Part shown: piece after piece, positions 35,753 through 44,953 of the stretch
Position numbering within the stretch: the first letter of the stretch is position 1
How the letters are laid out: every line of letters begins with the position of its first letter
Position numbers and translations under genes: made by a program
The notes under the pieces: model-generated
What the model was told of the DNA's origin: nothing
The model's database searches: none
What the model saw: the letters and a program-made list of their open reading frames with translations, nothing else
NCBI GenBank assembly: GCA_031292145.1
Contig: JARLHR010000210.1
Location: forward strand, 49,584-113,583
Reading direction: 5' to 3'
From: Clostridium sp.
GTDB taxonomy: Bacteria; Bacillota; Clostridia; Clostridiales; Clostridiaceae
Length of the DNA: 64,000 bases

Positions 35753-36315
35753 AATAACACCTCGTAAAATTCTTTATTACTTCTAATTATATGGCATATT
35801 TACTAATAAAACAATTATGTAGACGTAACTGTAACCTAATTGTTATACTTTTTCCAACATTATTTATTGAATTTTAAAAAAATTCCCGTACTTTTAAATT
35901 TTTGTGCTATACTTATTTTGATTATTTTATTGTTTAATCTTATAAAAATGACTAACTTTTCTTTATTATGTTAATCATTTTAATGCATATGATTATAGAG
36001 AAACGCATTATGAAGTTTATTTATTATATGTTATTTGATTAGTTAAGAGCTAAGAAGTAAGAAGTAAGAAGTAAGAAGTAAGAGTTAATGATTAAATCCC
36101 TAAAAGGGATTTCTAAAAAATATTTTTATTGAAAAGCCTGTGGCTTTTCTTCCTCAACTTTTACCTCTTACTTCTTACCTCCTACCTAATAACTGTATAA
36201 ATGCTTTTTCTTCACTACAGTTATTACAAAAATTACATGCTATAAATATAATTTTTAATGAGGAACTCTATAATCCCACTTATATTATGCCTAACTATAT
36301 AATTAGAATTGGACG
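35753..36315. other. Divergent intergenic region between zapA-like and murT genes
   Basis: About 560 bp holding promoters for both directions and the palindrome at 36041-36197. The sequence TTATGCCTAA near 36287 resembles a solo end of the AGGCAC-type repeat; a similar TTATGCCTAAATAGAATTGG lies just before dacF. No gene seen. Confidence 0.45.
36041..36197. repeat. Heptamer-type palindrome (AGTAAGA variant)
   Basis: The left arm contains four tandem AGAAGTA-type heptamers (36051-36080). The right arm has the complement CTTTTACCTCTTACTTCTTAC. The loop holds smaller hairpins (AAATCCCTAAAAGGGATTT and AAAAGCCTGTGGCTTTT). It is the same design as the copies around mutS2. Confidence 0.8.
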
Positions 36316-37674
36316 GTGAGTACAATAAATATTAAATCTATTTTGAGCATATTATTATCAAAAATTACCGCTTTTGCTGCAAAACATATTGTAAAGGGTG
36401 GAAGCAATTTCCCTGGAAAAATAGCTTTAAAAATTGATAAATCAATTTTAAAAACAGTTAGTAAAGGATATAAAGTGATTTTGGTAACTGGTACTAATGG
36501 TAAAACAACAACCACTAGCATGATTTATAACATATTGAAGGAAAATAATTTTAACGTTATTACAAATAATACTGGTGCTAATTTATATCCTGGTATCGTG
36601 GCCTGTTTTGTTTCAAATTATTCTTTTTTCAAGAAAAAAGAAAACCCTTATGCAGTAATAGAAGTTGATGAAGCTAATGTTAAATTCATTACAGAACATT
36701 TAACTCCTGAAATAGTTACTGTAACTAATTTATTTAGAGATCAACTAGATAGATACGGGGAAGTCTATACAACTTTGGTTAAAATTTTAGAAGGTATAGC
36801 TAAGGTTCCAGAAACAAAACTAGTTTTAAATGGAGATGAATCTTTGCTTGGAAAACTAGATATTAAAAATCCAGCTGTATATTATGGCTTTAATACTCCA
36901 ATAAAAGAAAATACAGCTTTAGATTTAAATGCTGATGCTAAGTTTTGTAAGTTTTGCAAAGCACCGTATTCATATAACTTTGTTACTTATAACCACCTAG
37001 GAAATTTTTATTGTCCTGAATGTGGATATAAACGTTCTGAACTTAGCTATGCTGTGAATAAAATCTTTGATTTAACACCTGAAAATTCATCTGTTCTAAT
37101 CAACGATACTGATATTTTTATAAGTCAATCTGGCGCATATAATATTTACAATGCTTTATGTGCTTTTGCGATTTCAAAAGAACTTGGTATAGAAGATTCT
37201 GTTATTAAAAATTCTCTTCAAAAGCAAAGTTCGAGTTTCGGAAGACAGGAACAAATAAAGATTGGTAATAAAGATATACAAATTATTTTAGTTAAAAATC
37301 CTGCTGGATATAACCAAGCATTAGACACTCTTGCACTTAATCAAAATGAATTTTCTGCAGTATTTATGTTAAATGATAATTATGCTGACGGACGTGACGT
37401 ATCTTGGATATGGGATGTAGATTTTGAAAAGATATCTACTTTAAAGATAGAAGACATTTTTGTTTCTGGACTTAGAATGTATGATATGGCAGTAAGATTA
37501 AAAGTAGCTGGCTTAAATGTGGATAAATTTGTTTTAAAAGAAGATTATGAAGAATTAACCGATAAGATTAAAGAATCAACTTCTAAAAAACTATATATTC
37601 TTGCAACTTATACTGCAATGATTAATTATAGAAAATATCTTCATTCAAAAGGCTACATCAACAAATTATGGTAA
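36316..37674 (+). CDS. murT: Lipid II isoglutaminyl synthase, Mur-ligase subunit MurT
   Basis: 452 aa. With GatD it amidates the alpha-carboxyl of D-Glu in lipid II, giving D-isoglutamine in the peptidoglycan stem. The Mur ligase ATP-binding loop VTGTNGKTTTTS lies at 58-69. A four-cysteine zinc-ribbon insertion, CKFC...CPEC, at about residues 215-240 is a MurT hallmark, and the C-terminal DUF1727-type domain follows. The start is GTG at 36316 with a weak TTGGA upstream. gatD begins 18 bp downstream with its own ribosome binding site, so the pair is an operon. Confidence 0.96.
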   Translation: MSTINIKSILSILLSKITAFAAKHIVKGGSNFPGKIALKIDKSILKTVSKGYKVILVTGTNGKTTTTSMIYNILKENNFNVITNNTGANLYPGIVACFVSNYSFFKKKENPYAVIEVDEANVKFITEHLTPEIVTVTNLFRDQLDRYGEVYTTLVKILEGIAKVPETKLVLNGDESLLGKLDIKNPAVYYGFNTPIKENTALDLNADAKFCKFCKAPYSYNFVTYNHLGNFYCPECGYKRSELSYAVNKIFDLTPENSSVLINDTDIFISQSGAYNIYNALCAFAISKELGIEDSVIKNSLQKQSSSFGRQEQIKIGNKDIQIILVKNPAGYNQALDTLALNQNEFSAVFMLNDNYADGRDVSWIWDVDFEKISTLKIEDIFVSGLRMYDMAVRLKVAGLNVDKFVLKEDYEELTDKIKESTSKKLYILATYTAMINYRKYLHSKGYINKLW

Positions 37675-37692
37675 GCTAAGGAGGCTAAAAGT

Positions 37693-38415
37693 ATGGAATT
37701 AACAATTTGTCATTTATATCCTGATTTATTGAATGTATATGGTGATTTAGGTAATGTACTTATATTAAAACATAGGGCAGCCCTTAGAGGCATCGATGTA
37801 AATATAATCAACTCTTCTTTAGGTGAAAATGTAGATGATGAAAATGTAGATATTATTTTCTTTGGCGGAGGCCAAGATTATGAACAATCTATAGTTTCAA
37901 AAGATCTAAATGAAGTAAAAAAAGAAGCTTTAACAAACTATATTGAAGATGGAAAAGTTATTCTTGCTATATGTGGCGGTTACCAATTACTAGGCAAATA
38001 CTATACAGCTCCAAATGGTGAAAAGATAGATGGTCTTGGGATCTTAGATATTTATACTGAAGGTGGAGACACCAGATTTATTGGAAATACGGAGATATTT
38101 AACGAAGAATTTAATGAAACTTATGTAGGTTTTGAAAATCATTCTGGAAGAACTTACATAAATAATCATACTCCACTTGGCAAATGTATTCATGGTTATG
38201 GTAATAATGGTGAAGATGGATATGAAGGCTGTATATACAAAAATACCTTTGGATCATACTTCCACGGATCTTTCCTTTCTAAAAATCCTGAATTTGCTGA
38301 TAGACTTTTAACTTTAGCCTTAAAAAAGAAGTATGGGGAAGATGTGCAATTAGACACATTAAATGACGAATTTGAATTAAGGGCAAAAAAATCTATAATC
38401 GAAAAATTGAAATAA
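37693..38415 (+). CDS. gatD: Lipid II isoglutaminyl synthase, glutaminase subunit GatD
   Basis: 240 aa, normal length. Class I glutamine amidotransferase of the CobB/CobQ type that supplies ammonia to MurT. The catalytic cysteine is Cys94 in LAICGGYQLLG and the histidine is His191 in SYFHGSFLSKNP. The N-terminal LTICHLYPDLLNVYGDLGNV is family-typical. AAGGAGG lies 10 bases before the ATG. It forms an obligate complex with MurT. Confidence 0.96.
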   Translation: MELTICHLYPDLLNVYGDLGNVLILKHRAALRGIDVNIINSSLGENVDDENVDIIFFGGGQDYEQSIVSKDLNEVKKEALTNYIEDGKVILAICGGYQLLGKYYTAPNGEKIDGLGILDIYTEGGDTRFIGNTEIFNEEFNETYVGFENHSGRTYINNHTPLGKCIHGYGNNGEDGYEGCIYKNTFGSYFHGSFLSKNPEFADRLLTLALKKKYGEDVQLDTLNDEFELRAKKSIIEKLK

Positions 38416-38583
38416 CCATAAAAATCAAAATAAACTGTCAGATATTACATTAAATATTTAGTGTTTCTTTTATTGTTATAACATTACATAAGTGTTATAC
38501 TAAAAATGTTTTAATAAACTATGGCATGTCCAGAATTAGATTATATTTTTCATTATGCCTAAATAGAATTGGAGAGATTTTAC

Positions 38584-39978
38584 TTGAAAAAAAATTTAAT
38601 TTTAAAGACTCTTATATTAACCTTTTCTCTTTCTTTACTTAGTCCATTAACTATGGCAAGCTATGCTGCAAGTAATTCTGCTGCGAAGCCTAAAACTCAG
38701 GCACAAGCGCAAACTCAAACTCAAACTCAAACTCAAAGTAAAGATGAAACTCAAAGTAAGGCTGAAACTTCAACAGATGGATTACCTGAAATTAAAGGTG
38801 AATCAGCTTTAACTATGGATTATGATACTGGAGAAATAATATATTGCAAAGATGCTGACAGCAAAAGATATCCAGCTAGTACAACAAAACTTTTAACTGC
38901 TTTATTACTAGCTGAAAATAAAAAACCAACTGATGAACTTGAATATACTAAATCAGCAAAAGAGCAACCTGAATATTCTTTAAATATAAACTATATGCAT
39001 AATACTATGCAGCCTGGTGATACAGTATCTGCTGATGATATAATGAAGGGCTTATTATTATTTTCTGGTAATGATACTGCCTATGTTATTGCAGATAATA
39101 TTTCAGGCGATGCTACCGCCTTCGCTGATTTAATGAATAAAACAGCAAAAGATCTTGGAGCTAATAACAGTAATTTTATTACACCTAACGGCTTACATAA
39201 TGATAATCATTATACTACAGCCTTTGACTTATCCTTAATAACAAAAGCAGCTTTTGAAAATGACTGGGTAAGACAAACAATGGAACTTCAAAAAGCCCCT
39301 ATAACTCTAAAAAATTCTAAAATAATTTTAGAAAATAGAAATCTAACCCTGGGAAAGAATGGTAATATTGCCGGAAAAACGGGAACTACCGTTCCTGCTG
39401 GTGGATGTTTAGTTACAATATACGAAAGAGACGGCAGAAAAATAATAGGTATTGTACTTAAAAGCAGGCAAATTGATAATAATGATATGACTAAATTCAA
39501 TGATATGGATGCTATTATGAATTATAGTTATGCATCTACTAAAGAAACTTATAAATCTAGCGGTGAAGATGTTGGAACTGCTGATGTAAAATATAAATCA
39601 TTTGGTTTTTTTGGTCCAACAAAAACTATTTCTGTGCCAGTTAAATTAACTCAAGATGTTACCTATTATAAAAATTCAATTAATGATGCTGAATCTAAAA
39701 TAACTTATAACGGAACTGATTCTAGTGCATGGAGCTTGCTTTCTAATAAGAATATTAAATTAACTTATAGCACAAGAAATCATACAGAAGACGTTACTGG
39801 TATGGTTAATATTTCACTTGGTGCAATACTTAAAGATAATATTATTTTATATATTGCAGCTGTAGTAGTTTTAGCTATTATTATTACTTTAGTACTTCTT
39901 ATTAAAGCTATGGTATCTAATGCAAAACGTAGAAATAGACGTTATTCTAAGAATTCACGTAGACGAAGAAGATATTAG
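38584..39978 (+). CDS. D-alanyl-D-alanine carboxypeptidase (DacF-like, S11)
   Basis: Membrane-anchored penicillin-binding protein that trims the terminal D-Ala of peptidoglycan stems. 464 aa from the TTG at 38584, chosen because GGAGAG lies 7 bases upstream; a TTG at 38569 is the alternative but overlaps that site. It has a signal peptide (to about residue 28, TMASYA). A Gln/Thr/Ala low-complexity spacer of short QT repeats follows. The catalytic motifs are Ser99-x-x-Lys102 (PASTTK), SGN (FSGNDTAY) and KTG (AGKTGTT). A PBP5-like C-terminal domain, a transmembrane helix and an Arg-rich tail end the protein; the tail anchor is a helix rather than an amphipathic peptide. Confidence 0.95.
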   Translation: MKKNLILKTLILTFSLSLLSPLTMASYAASNSAAKPKTQAQAQTQTQTQTQSKDETQSKAETSTDGLPEIKGESALTMDYDTGEIIYCKDADSKRYPASTTKLLTALLLAENKKPTDELEYTKSAKEQPEYSLNINYMHNTMQPGDTVSADDIMKGLLLFSGNDTAYVIADNISGDATAFADLMNKTAKDLGANNSNFITPNGLHNDNHYTTAFDLSLITKAAFENDWVRQTMELQKAPITLKNSKIILENRNLTLGKNGNIAGKTGTTVPAGGCLVTIYERDGRKIIGIVLKSRQIDNNDMTKFNDMDAIMNYSYASTKETYKSSGEDVGTADVKYKSFGFFGPTKTISVPVKLTQDVTYYKNSINDAESKITYNGTDSSAWSLLSNKNIKLTYSTRNHTEDVTGMVNISLGAILKDNIILYIAAVVVLAIIITLVLLIKAMVSNAKRRNRRYSKNSRRRRRY

Positions 39979-40012
39979 GCACATTCAAAAAATTTATTTT
40001 CATGTGCCTTAA
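39975..40012. repeat. AGGCACA...TGTGCCT minimal repeat at the dacF stop codon
   Basis: A 38 bp hairpin, TTAGGCACATTC...CATGTGCCTTAA, a minimal form of the AGGCAC-ended family. The TAG stop of the D-Ala-D-Ala carboxypeptidase gene (39976-39978) lies in its left end. It is likely the terminator. Confidence 0.75.
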
Positions 40013-40039
40013 TTTACTTATTATTTATATATTTTATTT

Positions 40040-40076
40040 GGGTATCTTTAAATAAGCATTTGAAGATACCCTTTTT
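40040..40076 (+). terminator. Second terminator, directly upstream of the flavin reductase gene
   Basis: Stem GGGTATCTT...AAGATACCC followed by TTTTT. It ends only 16 bp before the next ATG, so it either blocks read-through or acts as a leader attenuator for that gene. Confidence 0.75.
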
Positions 40077-40092
40077 AAAGGAGTAATTACCA

Positions 40093-40701
40093 ATGGATAA
40101 AATTAATTTTAACGGAAGTGTAATTTTAAACCCAGTTCCAGTAGTTTTAGTAACATCTAAAAATAAGGCTGGCAAAACTAATGTTTTTACAGTTGGATGG
40201 ACTGGTACTATTAATACAAAGCCACCTATGCTATATATATCGGTAAGACCGGAAAGATTATCTTATGAATATATAAAGGAGACTATGGAGTTTGTTGTAA
40301 ATTTACCAAGCTCAGATTTGGTAAAAAAAGTAGATTACTGTGGTGTTAGGTCTGGAAAGAAAAATGATAAAATAGCTGAAATGAACTTTACTTTAAAAGA
40401 AGGCCATAATATATCAGTTCCCTACATAGACGAATGTCCTGTGAACATTGAATGTAAAGTTAAAAATATAATCCCCCTTGGAACTCACGATATGTTTATA
40501 GCTGAAGTTGTAGGATCTCACGTTAATGAGGATTTATTTGATGACAAAGGCAAGATTCATTTTGAAAATGCAAATATGATGTCATATTGTCATGGAGAAT
40601 ACTTCCCATTAGCTAAAAAGCCTATTGGTTCTTTTGGATTTTCAGTCATGAAAAAGAAAACAAAAAAACGCAAAAAACTTAACGCTACACAAAAAAAATA
40701 A
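40093..40701 (+). CDS. Flavin reductase-like FMN-binding protein (flavoredoxin type)
   Basis: 202 aa, split-barrel FMN-binding domain. The motifs NPVPVVLVTSKNKAGKTNVFTVGWTG and PPMLYISVRPERLSYEYI are typical of the flavoredoxin branch. VDYCGVRSGKKNDK also fits. The C-terminus adds a Lys-rich tail (MKKKTKKRKK) not needed for the fold. AAAGGAG precedes the ATG. It is probably a cytoplasmic electron carrier or NAD(P)H:flavin oxidoreductase; the partner is unknown. Monocistronic. Confidence 0.9.
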   Translation: MDKINFNGSVILNPVPVVLVTSKNKAGKTNVFTVGWTGTINTKPPMLYISVRPERLSYEYIKETMEFVVNLPSSDLVKKVDYCGVRSGKKNDKIAEMNFTLKEGHNISVPYIDECPVNIECKVKNIIPLGTHDMFIAEVVGSHVNEDLFDDKGKIHFENANMMSYCHGEYFPLAKKPIGSFGFSVMKKKTKKRKKLNATQKK

Positions 40702-40711
40702 ACAGCATGCA

Positions 40712-40945
40712 CTAAAGTTACGTGGCAATCAACCGAACTTAGATACATATGTGTTCCATATGACTATGAAAATTTCGCTGGAAGCACTAAGTGGGAGGTT
40801 GCACCCACTTTAGCTTGCTCCAAATTTTATTTCGGACAAGCTAAAGTGGAACAACCTCCCACCAAGTACTTTTAGCAGCTTATTTTCAAATGCCTATTTC
40901 ACACATATGTATCTAAGTTCTTTGTTTGTGCGCGCATTTAGGCAT
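40712..40945. repeat. GATATCC-type element, subfamily a, copy 2 (ends degraded)
   Basis: It matches the interior of the copies at 8188 and 60854: CCGAACTTAGATACATATGTG, CTATGAAAATTTCGCTGG, then an inner hairpin around AAGTGGGAGGTTGCACCCACTT, then CAGCTTATTTTCAAATGCCTATTTCAC and ATATGTATCTAAGTT. The outermost GATATCC ends are not recognisable. Confidence 0.75.
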
Positions 40946-41005
40946 AATAATTATTACTGTATTTCTAAATTATATGCTGTTTATATATATAATTTGACCA
41001 CGAAT

Positions 41006-41077
41006 AGAACTGCCATTAAGAAACTTCAACAGCTTATTTTTCAAATGCCTATTACACAAAAATTTTTCTAATTTCTG
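41006..41077. repeat. Fragment of a GATATCC-type element (right arm)
   Basis: TTAAGAAACTTCAACAGCTTATTTTTCAAATGCCTATTACACAAA-type sequence. It corresponds to the right arm of subfamily a (compare about 61030-61085). It lies between copies at 40712 and 41198, making a nest of repeats. Confidence 0.65.
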
Positions 41078-41197
41078 GTGAAGATATTCCCTTAAGTCTA
41101 GCTTTCTTAAATTACTTTTTAGTTACAGTATAACTCTATATTTTAAAATATGTCATAGCTAGAAATAAGGATAAAAATGAGTTATCATACCCTCCTA

Positions 41198-41493
41198 TAG
41201 ATATCCAACTCATTTATTGGAATATAAATGTACATTTACTATATTTTAAGTGTATAACTACACTAGAAATAAGTAACATATTGTGTGGAGTGTTTCATTG
41301 GAATTTTGATGGTAATGATTCTTGATTAAAAGTTGTTCCAAAATGCTTGTTCGAAGCTTGCCTTCGAAGCAAGCATTTTGGGCACAATTTTTAGTCTTAG
41401 AATCATCCATCAAAATTCCTGTAAACCGGAACACAATATGTTACTTATTTCGGTTAATTATCACATAAGTCCAAGTTCACATTTGGATATCTA
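41198..41493. repeat. GATATCC-ended palindromic element, subfamily b, copy 1 (complete)
   Basis: A 296 bp element, TA-GATATCC to GGATATC-TA. Inverted arms: AGAAATAAGTAACATATTGTG (41270-41290) faces CACAATATGTTACTTATTTC (about 41432-41451), and GGAATTTTGATGG faces CCATCAAAATTCC. The central stem GCTTGTTCGAAGC...GCTTCGAAGCAAGC is strong. Its right 45 bp are homologous to the inverted left end of subfamily a. It ends 7 bp from the stop of the next leftward gene. Confidence 0.88.
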
Positions 41494-41499
41494 TATAAG

Positions 41500-42639
41500 C
41501 TAATCAACTATAAAATGTTTTTCTAATGCCTCAATCATGTCATTTTTAAAGTCATTAAACTTACTTACATTGATTACTTGTTCTGTTTTTTTGTCGTACA
41601 TTACTAAAGATATATATACATTATCATTTCTATAAGAAAGAAGATAGCCTAATTCTTTATTCTTGTCTAAATCAATTTTATTGAAATTAGCAGCAGTAAT
41701 TTGATACAAATTAGATTCCTTTTTTTCTAAAACCATATAGCTTTGTTTAGCTTCTAGTTCATTTTCTTCATTACAATATTTTTCATCATTTAAAGTTATA
41801 AATATATTATTTTCATCGTATTTGCCAAAAGGAAAATATAAATATCTCTTTTCTTTTATAAATGAAATTACATAATCTTTTATTTCTGATTTAGAACCTG
41901 TATATCTTTTACCATTTTTATTTATTGAAAACATTAAACTTGTATATTTTTCATCCCACGTAAAATATTTTTTTTGCCATTCCTCAAGAAATAGTAGTAA
42001 GTTTAAAAAATCAAGTTCTTTATATTCCTTTTTCAACAAGCAATTACTTATATTATCAAGCTCTAATTGCTTATCTATTAGCTTATCATTATTATTCAAT
42101 AACGTAGCTTGTCCATGATTATTTAGAAAATGTCCAAATTCACTTCCAAAGCTGGCAGTTAAAATAACTTTTAAGATAATTTTATTATACCTTAATATTT
42201 TTTGACCTGTATTTTTTATATTGGTTTCTAAATCTTCAACACAATTATCTAGATATTTTTTAACTATTGTTGAATCTTTTTGTGTATATCCTTCTTTTCT
42301 TAGCCTAGCTTGGATTAAATCCCTTTTCATATATTCTTCCATAAGCTGATGCTCTTTTTCTTTATTTTTTGATTTTATTGATGTAATTATTGGTATAGTT
42401 TTTGATAGTTTTTCTTCTAAAGCTTCTTCAATATTTGCAATATAATTTTTAGGAAAATTTAAAGCACACTTTTTATCTAAATTCTCTTTGAATTTATTAA
42501 TAATATTTATTTCTTCCAGTATATTTATTTCTTTTTTTAATACAATTTTCTCTTCAATCTCTGAAACAATTAACAATTTATTTTTCTCAAATGCATACCC
42601 TAATCCATAAGTTATAAGTAGTTCATCTTCATAAGCCAT
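41500..42639 (-). CDS. Unrecognised cytoplasmic protein
   Basis: 379 aa; I do not recognise a family. There is no signal peptide or membrane segment. It is Lys/Glu/Asn-rich and largely helical in the first 250 residues (KEKEHQLMEEYMKRDLIQARL, then NIKNTGQKILRYNKIILKVI), with a more beta-like last third (RYLYFPFGKYDENNIFITL, LGYLLSYRNDNVYISLVMY). The protein begins MAYEDELLITYGLGYAFEKN. It stands alone between a repeat cluster and the YitT gene, with its own start region; the ribosome binding site is GGGAGACGTG. Base composition is like the neighbours. Function cannot be proposed. Confidence 0.7.
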   Translation of the reverse strand: MAYEDELLITYGLGYAFEKNKLLIVSEIEEKIVLKKEINILEEINIINKFKENLDKKCALNFPKNYIANIEEALEEKLSKTIPIITSIKSKNKEKEHQLMEEYMKRDLIQARLRKEGYTQKDSTIVKKYLDNCVEDLETNIKNTGQKILRYNKIILKVILTASFGSEFGHFLNNHGQATLLNNNDKLIDKQLELDNISNCLLKKEYKELDFLNLLLFLEEWQKKYFTWDEKYTSLMFSINKNGKRYTGSKSEIKDYVISFIKEKRYLYFPFGKYDENNIFITLNDEKYCNEENELEAKQSYMVLEKKESNLYQITAANFNKIDLDKNKELGYLLSYRNDNVYISLVMYDKKTEQVINVSKFNDFKNDMIEALEKHFIVD

Positions 42640-42815
42640 ATTTACACGTCTCCCGCACTTCTTAATTTACCGTCATCATTTGTTAATTATAATTAAACTC
42701 GTATACTTTATTATAATTTGCTGCTATTCCTATAATCAACAAGTAAATATTGCTAAACCTATGTTATAGTGCCATTCTTTATAAAACTCTTATATAAATG
42801 TATTTTTATGAAATA

Positions 42816-43658
42816 TTAATTATCTAAGCTTTTAAAGCCTTTTCCCAAAACTTCACTGGTCTCATTAACTGTAATAAATGCTTCTGGATCATTATTTCTA
42901 ATAAATTGTTTCAACCTTATGAATTGACTTCTCTTTAATATAGTTAAAATTACACAATTTTCTTTTCCAGTATAACCACCTTTTCCATAAAATACTGTGC
43001 ATCCTTTATCTATTTCATTAATTATATAATCAGAAATTAACTTTTCATGTTCAGTGAATACCATAACTTGTTTTGATAGATTAAACCCGTCTATAAATTT
43101 GTCAATTAAGTTTCCAGTTAAATATATGCTTAATAATCCAAACAAAGCTAATTCTGTACCAAATGTATACATAGCAAGCAATACTACAATGGAATCAGAT
43201 ATTAAAAGGCTTTTTCCAAAGTCTATATTCACATATTTATTTAAAATTTTTGCTATAATACTCGTACCACCTGTTGTTGCATCTTGAGTAAGCATAACTG
43301 CTGTCCCCAAAGCTAAAAGTACACTTCCAAATATTGAAGCAAGCATTAAATTATTTGTAACAGCTACTGGTGTATAGTTCTTTTCTATAAATGCTAACGT
43401 AAAAGACAACCCAAAAGCTGCATACATGCTTTTGATTCCAAAACTCCCTCCAATAAGTATAAATGCTAAGATAAATAGTATAACGTTACATACTATCATA
43501 ACTATTCCTGTATCAAAACCAAGAATATTATTAATTACTAAAGCTAATCCTGTAACTCCACCTGAAGCTATTTTATTAGGAAAGAAAAAGAATTCAAATG
43601 CTATTACGACTAATGCTACACCTATTGTTATAATTCCATATTCTTTTAATTTTTTCAT
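42816..43658 (-). CDS. YitT-family membrane protein (DUF161 + DUF2179)
   Basis: 280 aa. Five to six transmembrane helices are followed by a soluble C-terminal DUF2179 domain (HEKLISDYIINEIDKGCTVFYGKGGYTGKENCVI). GGVTGLALVINNILG and DATTGGTSIIAK are the paired Gly-rich motifs of the family. I chose the ATG at 43658, with GGAGG 5 bases upstream; the ATG at 43670 overlaps that site. The transported substrate is unknown; some relatives have been linked to formate or queuosine-precursor transport, so no assignment is made. Confidence 0.9.
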   Translation of the reverse strand: MKKLKEYGIITIGVALVVIAFEFFFFPNKIASGGVTGLALVINNILGFDTGIVMIVCNVILFILAFILIGGSFGIKSMYAAFGLSFTLAFIEKNYTPVAVTNNLMLASIFGSVLLALGTAVMLTQDATTGGTSIIAKILNKYVNIDFGKSLLISDSIVVLLAMYTFGTELALFGLLSIYLTGNLIDKFIDGFNLSKQVMVFTEHEKLISDYIINEIDKGCTVFYGKGGYTGKENCVILTILKRSQFIRLKQFIRNNDPEAFITVNETSEVLGKGFKSLDN

Positions 43659-43763
43659 ATTTTCCTCCATTGTTTTATAAAAATTTTACTACTACCGCAA
43701 AATCTAGCTATAGTATAAGAATTTTGTATATTCCACTACATATATTACCCATTTATTAAAAAA

Positions 43764-43817
43764 AAATAAAGAGTTGCTTCAAAATAAACTTAAATTTATT
43801 TGAAACACTCTTTATTT
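43764..43817. terminator. Terminator of lrgAB
   Basis: Stem AATAAAGAGTTGCTTCAAAATAAA / TTTATTTGAAACACTCTTTATT, with one or two mismatches and T runs on the minus strand. It follows the leftward lrgB stop. Confidence 0.75.
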
Positions 43818-43826
43818 CTCTGATAG

Positions 43827-44555
43827 TTATTTTATCATATGATATAAATATAAAGCTAAGTTATATGCATTAGGAGCAATTACTACTGTCATAATCCCAG
43901 CGATTCCAATAGAAAGACTACTCATCGCTCCTTCTACTTCACCAAGTTCTAATGCTTTGCTAGTTCCAACAGCATGAGATGCGGTCCCTATTGCTACTCC
44001 TACTGCAACCTTATCTTTTATCTTAAATAATTTACATACAGTTGGCCCAAATACAGCTCCAATTATCCCTGTAATAATAATAGCAAGTACAGTTATTGAA
44101 ACCACACCACCTAATTGATTACTTATTGACATTCCTATAGGTGTTGTAACTGATTTAGGGACTAAAGACTTTATTATGGTTGCATCTAATCCCACTAAAT
44201 GTGATACTCCTATTATAGAGAGTATTCCTATCAAGCTGCCAACAAAAATTCCAATTAAAATAGCTTTAGCATTTTTTTTAAGTAAATCTAATTGCTTATA
44301 TAAAGGCACTGCAAGGACTACAGTTGAAGGCCCAAGAAACATGTTTATGAACTGACCACCTTTATTATATGTATTAAAATCAATATTAAGTGCAAAAAGA
44401 AAACATATCGTAATTACTATAGCAATAAGCAACGGATTTAAAATTGGCATTCTAGTTGTTCTATTGATAAATATTCCTATTTCAAAAGCTGCTAATGAAA
44501 GCACCAATCCAAACAAAACATTATTTGTCAATATCTCCAAGTGTTTCACCTTCAT
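43827..44555 (-). CDS. lrgB: LrgB/CidB-type antiholin-like membrane protein
   Basis: 242 aa, full length, with six to seven hydrophobic segments. The conserved GPSTVVLAVPLYKQ and PKSVTTPIGMSIS plus TASHAVGTSKALELGEVEGAMSS motifs identify the LrgB/CidB/YohK family. It works with LrgA/CidA in control of murein hydrolase export, autolysis or metabolite (pyruvate) transport. The gene begins 18 bp after the lrgA-like gene; the ribosome binding site is weak, so translation may be coupled. No LytSR system is adjacent. Confidence 0.94.
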   Translation of the reverse strand: MKVKHLEILTNNVLFGLVLSLAAFEIGIFINRTTRMPILNPLLIAIVITICFLFALNIDFNTYNKGGQFINMFLGPSTVVLAVPLYKQLDLLKKNAKAILIGIFVGSLIGILSIIGVSHLVGLDATIIKSLVPKSVTTPIGMSISNQLGGVVSITVLAIIITGIIGAVFGPTVCKLFKIKDKVAVGVAIGTASHAVGTSKALELGEVEGAMSSLSIGIAGIMTVVIAPNAYNLALYLYHMIK

Positions 44556-44572
44556 TTCTTATAAATTTTACT

Positions 44573-44953
44573 TTAATTATTTTTTGATTGTGCCTTACTC
44601 TTCCTCTCTTTAGAAATGACTTGAACTATAGTTCCAGTAGTTCCAATTATAATACTTGTAGTGATTAAGCATACTAATGATAATTGCCACCATGTTGATT
44701 TTATTATATCAAGCGAAGTCATAAGACCAACCCCTGCTGGAATAAAAAAGAACGATAAATGATTTAGCAAAAAATCTGTTACATTAGAAATATTCTCTAC
44801 CTTTACTACCTTAGTGCACAATAAAATAAATAGTATTACCATCCCTAAAATATTTCCTGGTACAGGTAAATGCAACGCTGATGATAATACCTCTCCAACC
44901 AAATAAATTCCTAGTATAATTAATGCTTCTCTAAATAATTTCAATTTCGTCAT
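44573..44953 (-). CDS. lrgA: LrgA/CidA-type holin-like membrane protein
   Basis: 126 aa with four transmembrane helices. LHLPVPGNILGMVILFILL and FFFIPAGVGLM are the family motifs, and a charged Lys/Ser-rich tail ends the protein. First gene of the two-gene lrgAB-type operon. GGATGACGAAATTG at the start gives a GGATG ribosome binding site. The choice between cid and lrg naming cannot be made from sequence alone. Confidence 0.93.
   Translation of the reverse strand: MTKLKLFREALIILGIYLVGEVLSSALHLPVPGNILGMVILFILLCTKVVKVENISNVTDFLLNHLSFFFIPAGVGLMTSLDIIKSTWWQLSLVCLITTSIIIGTTGTIVQVISKERKSKAQSKNN

Noticed and set aside
36041-36197. Tandem short repeats that could recall a CRISPR array
   Set aside because: Units are 7 bp without spacers and form two complementary arms; no cas gene is nearby.
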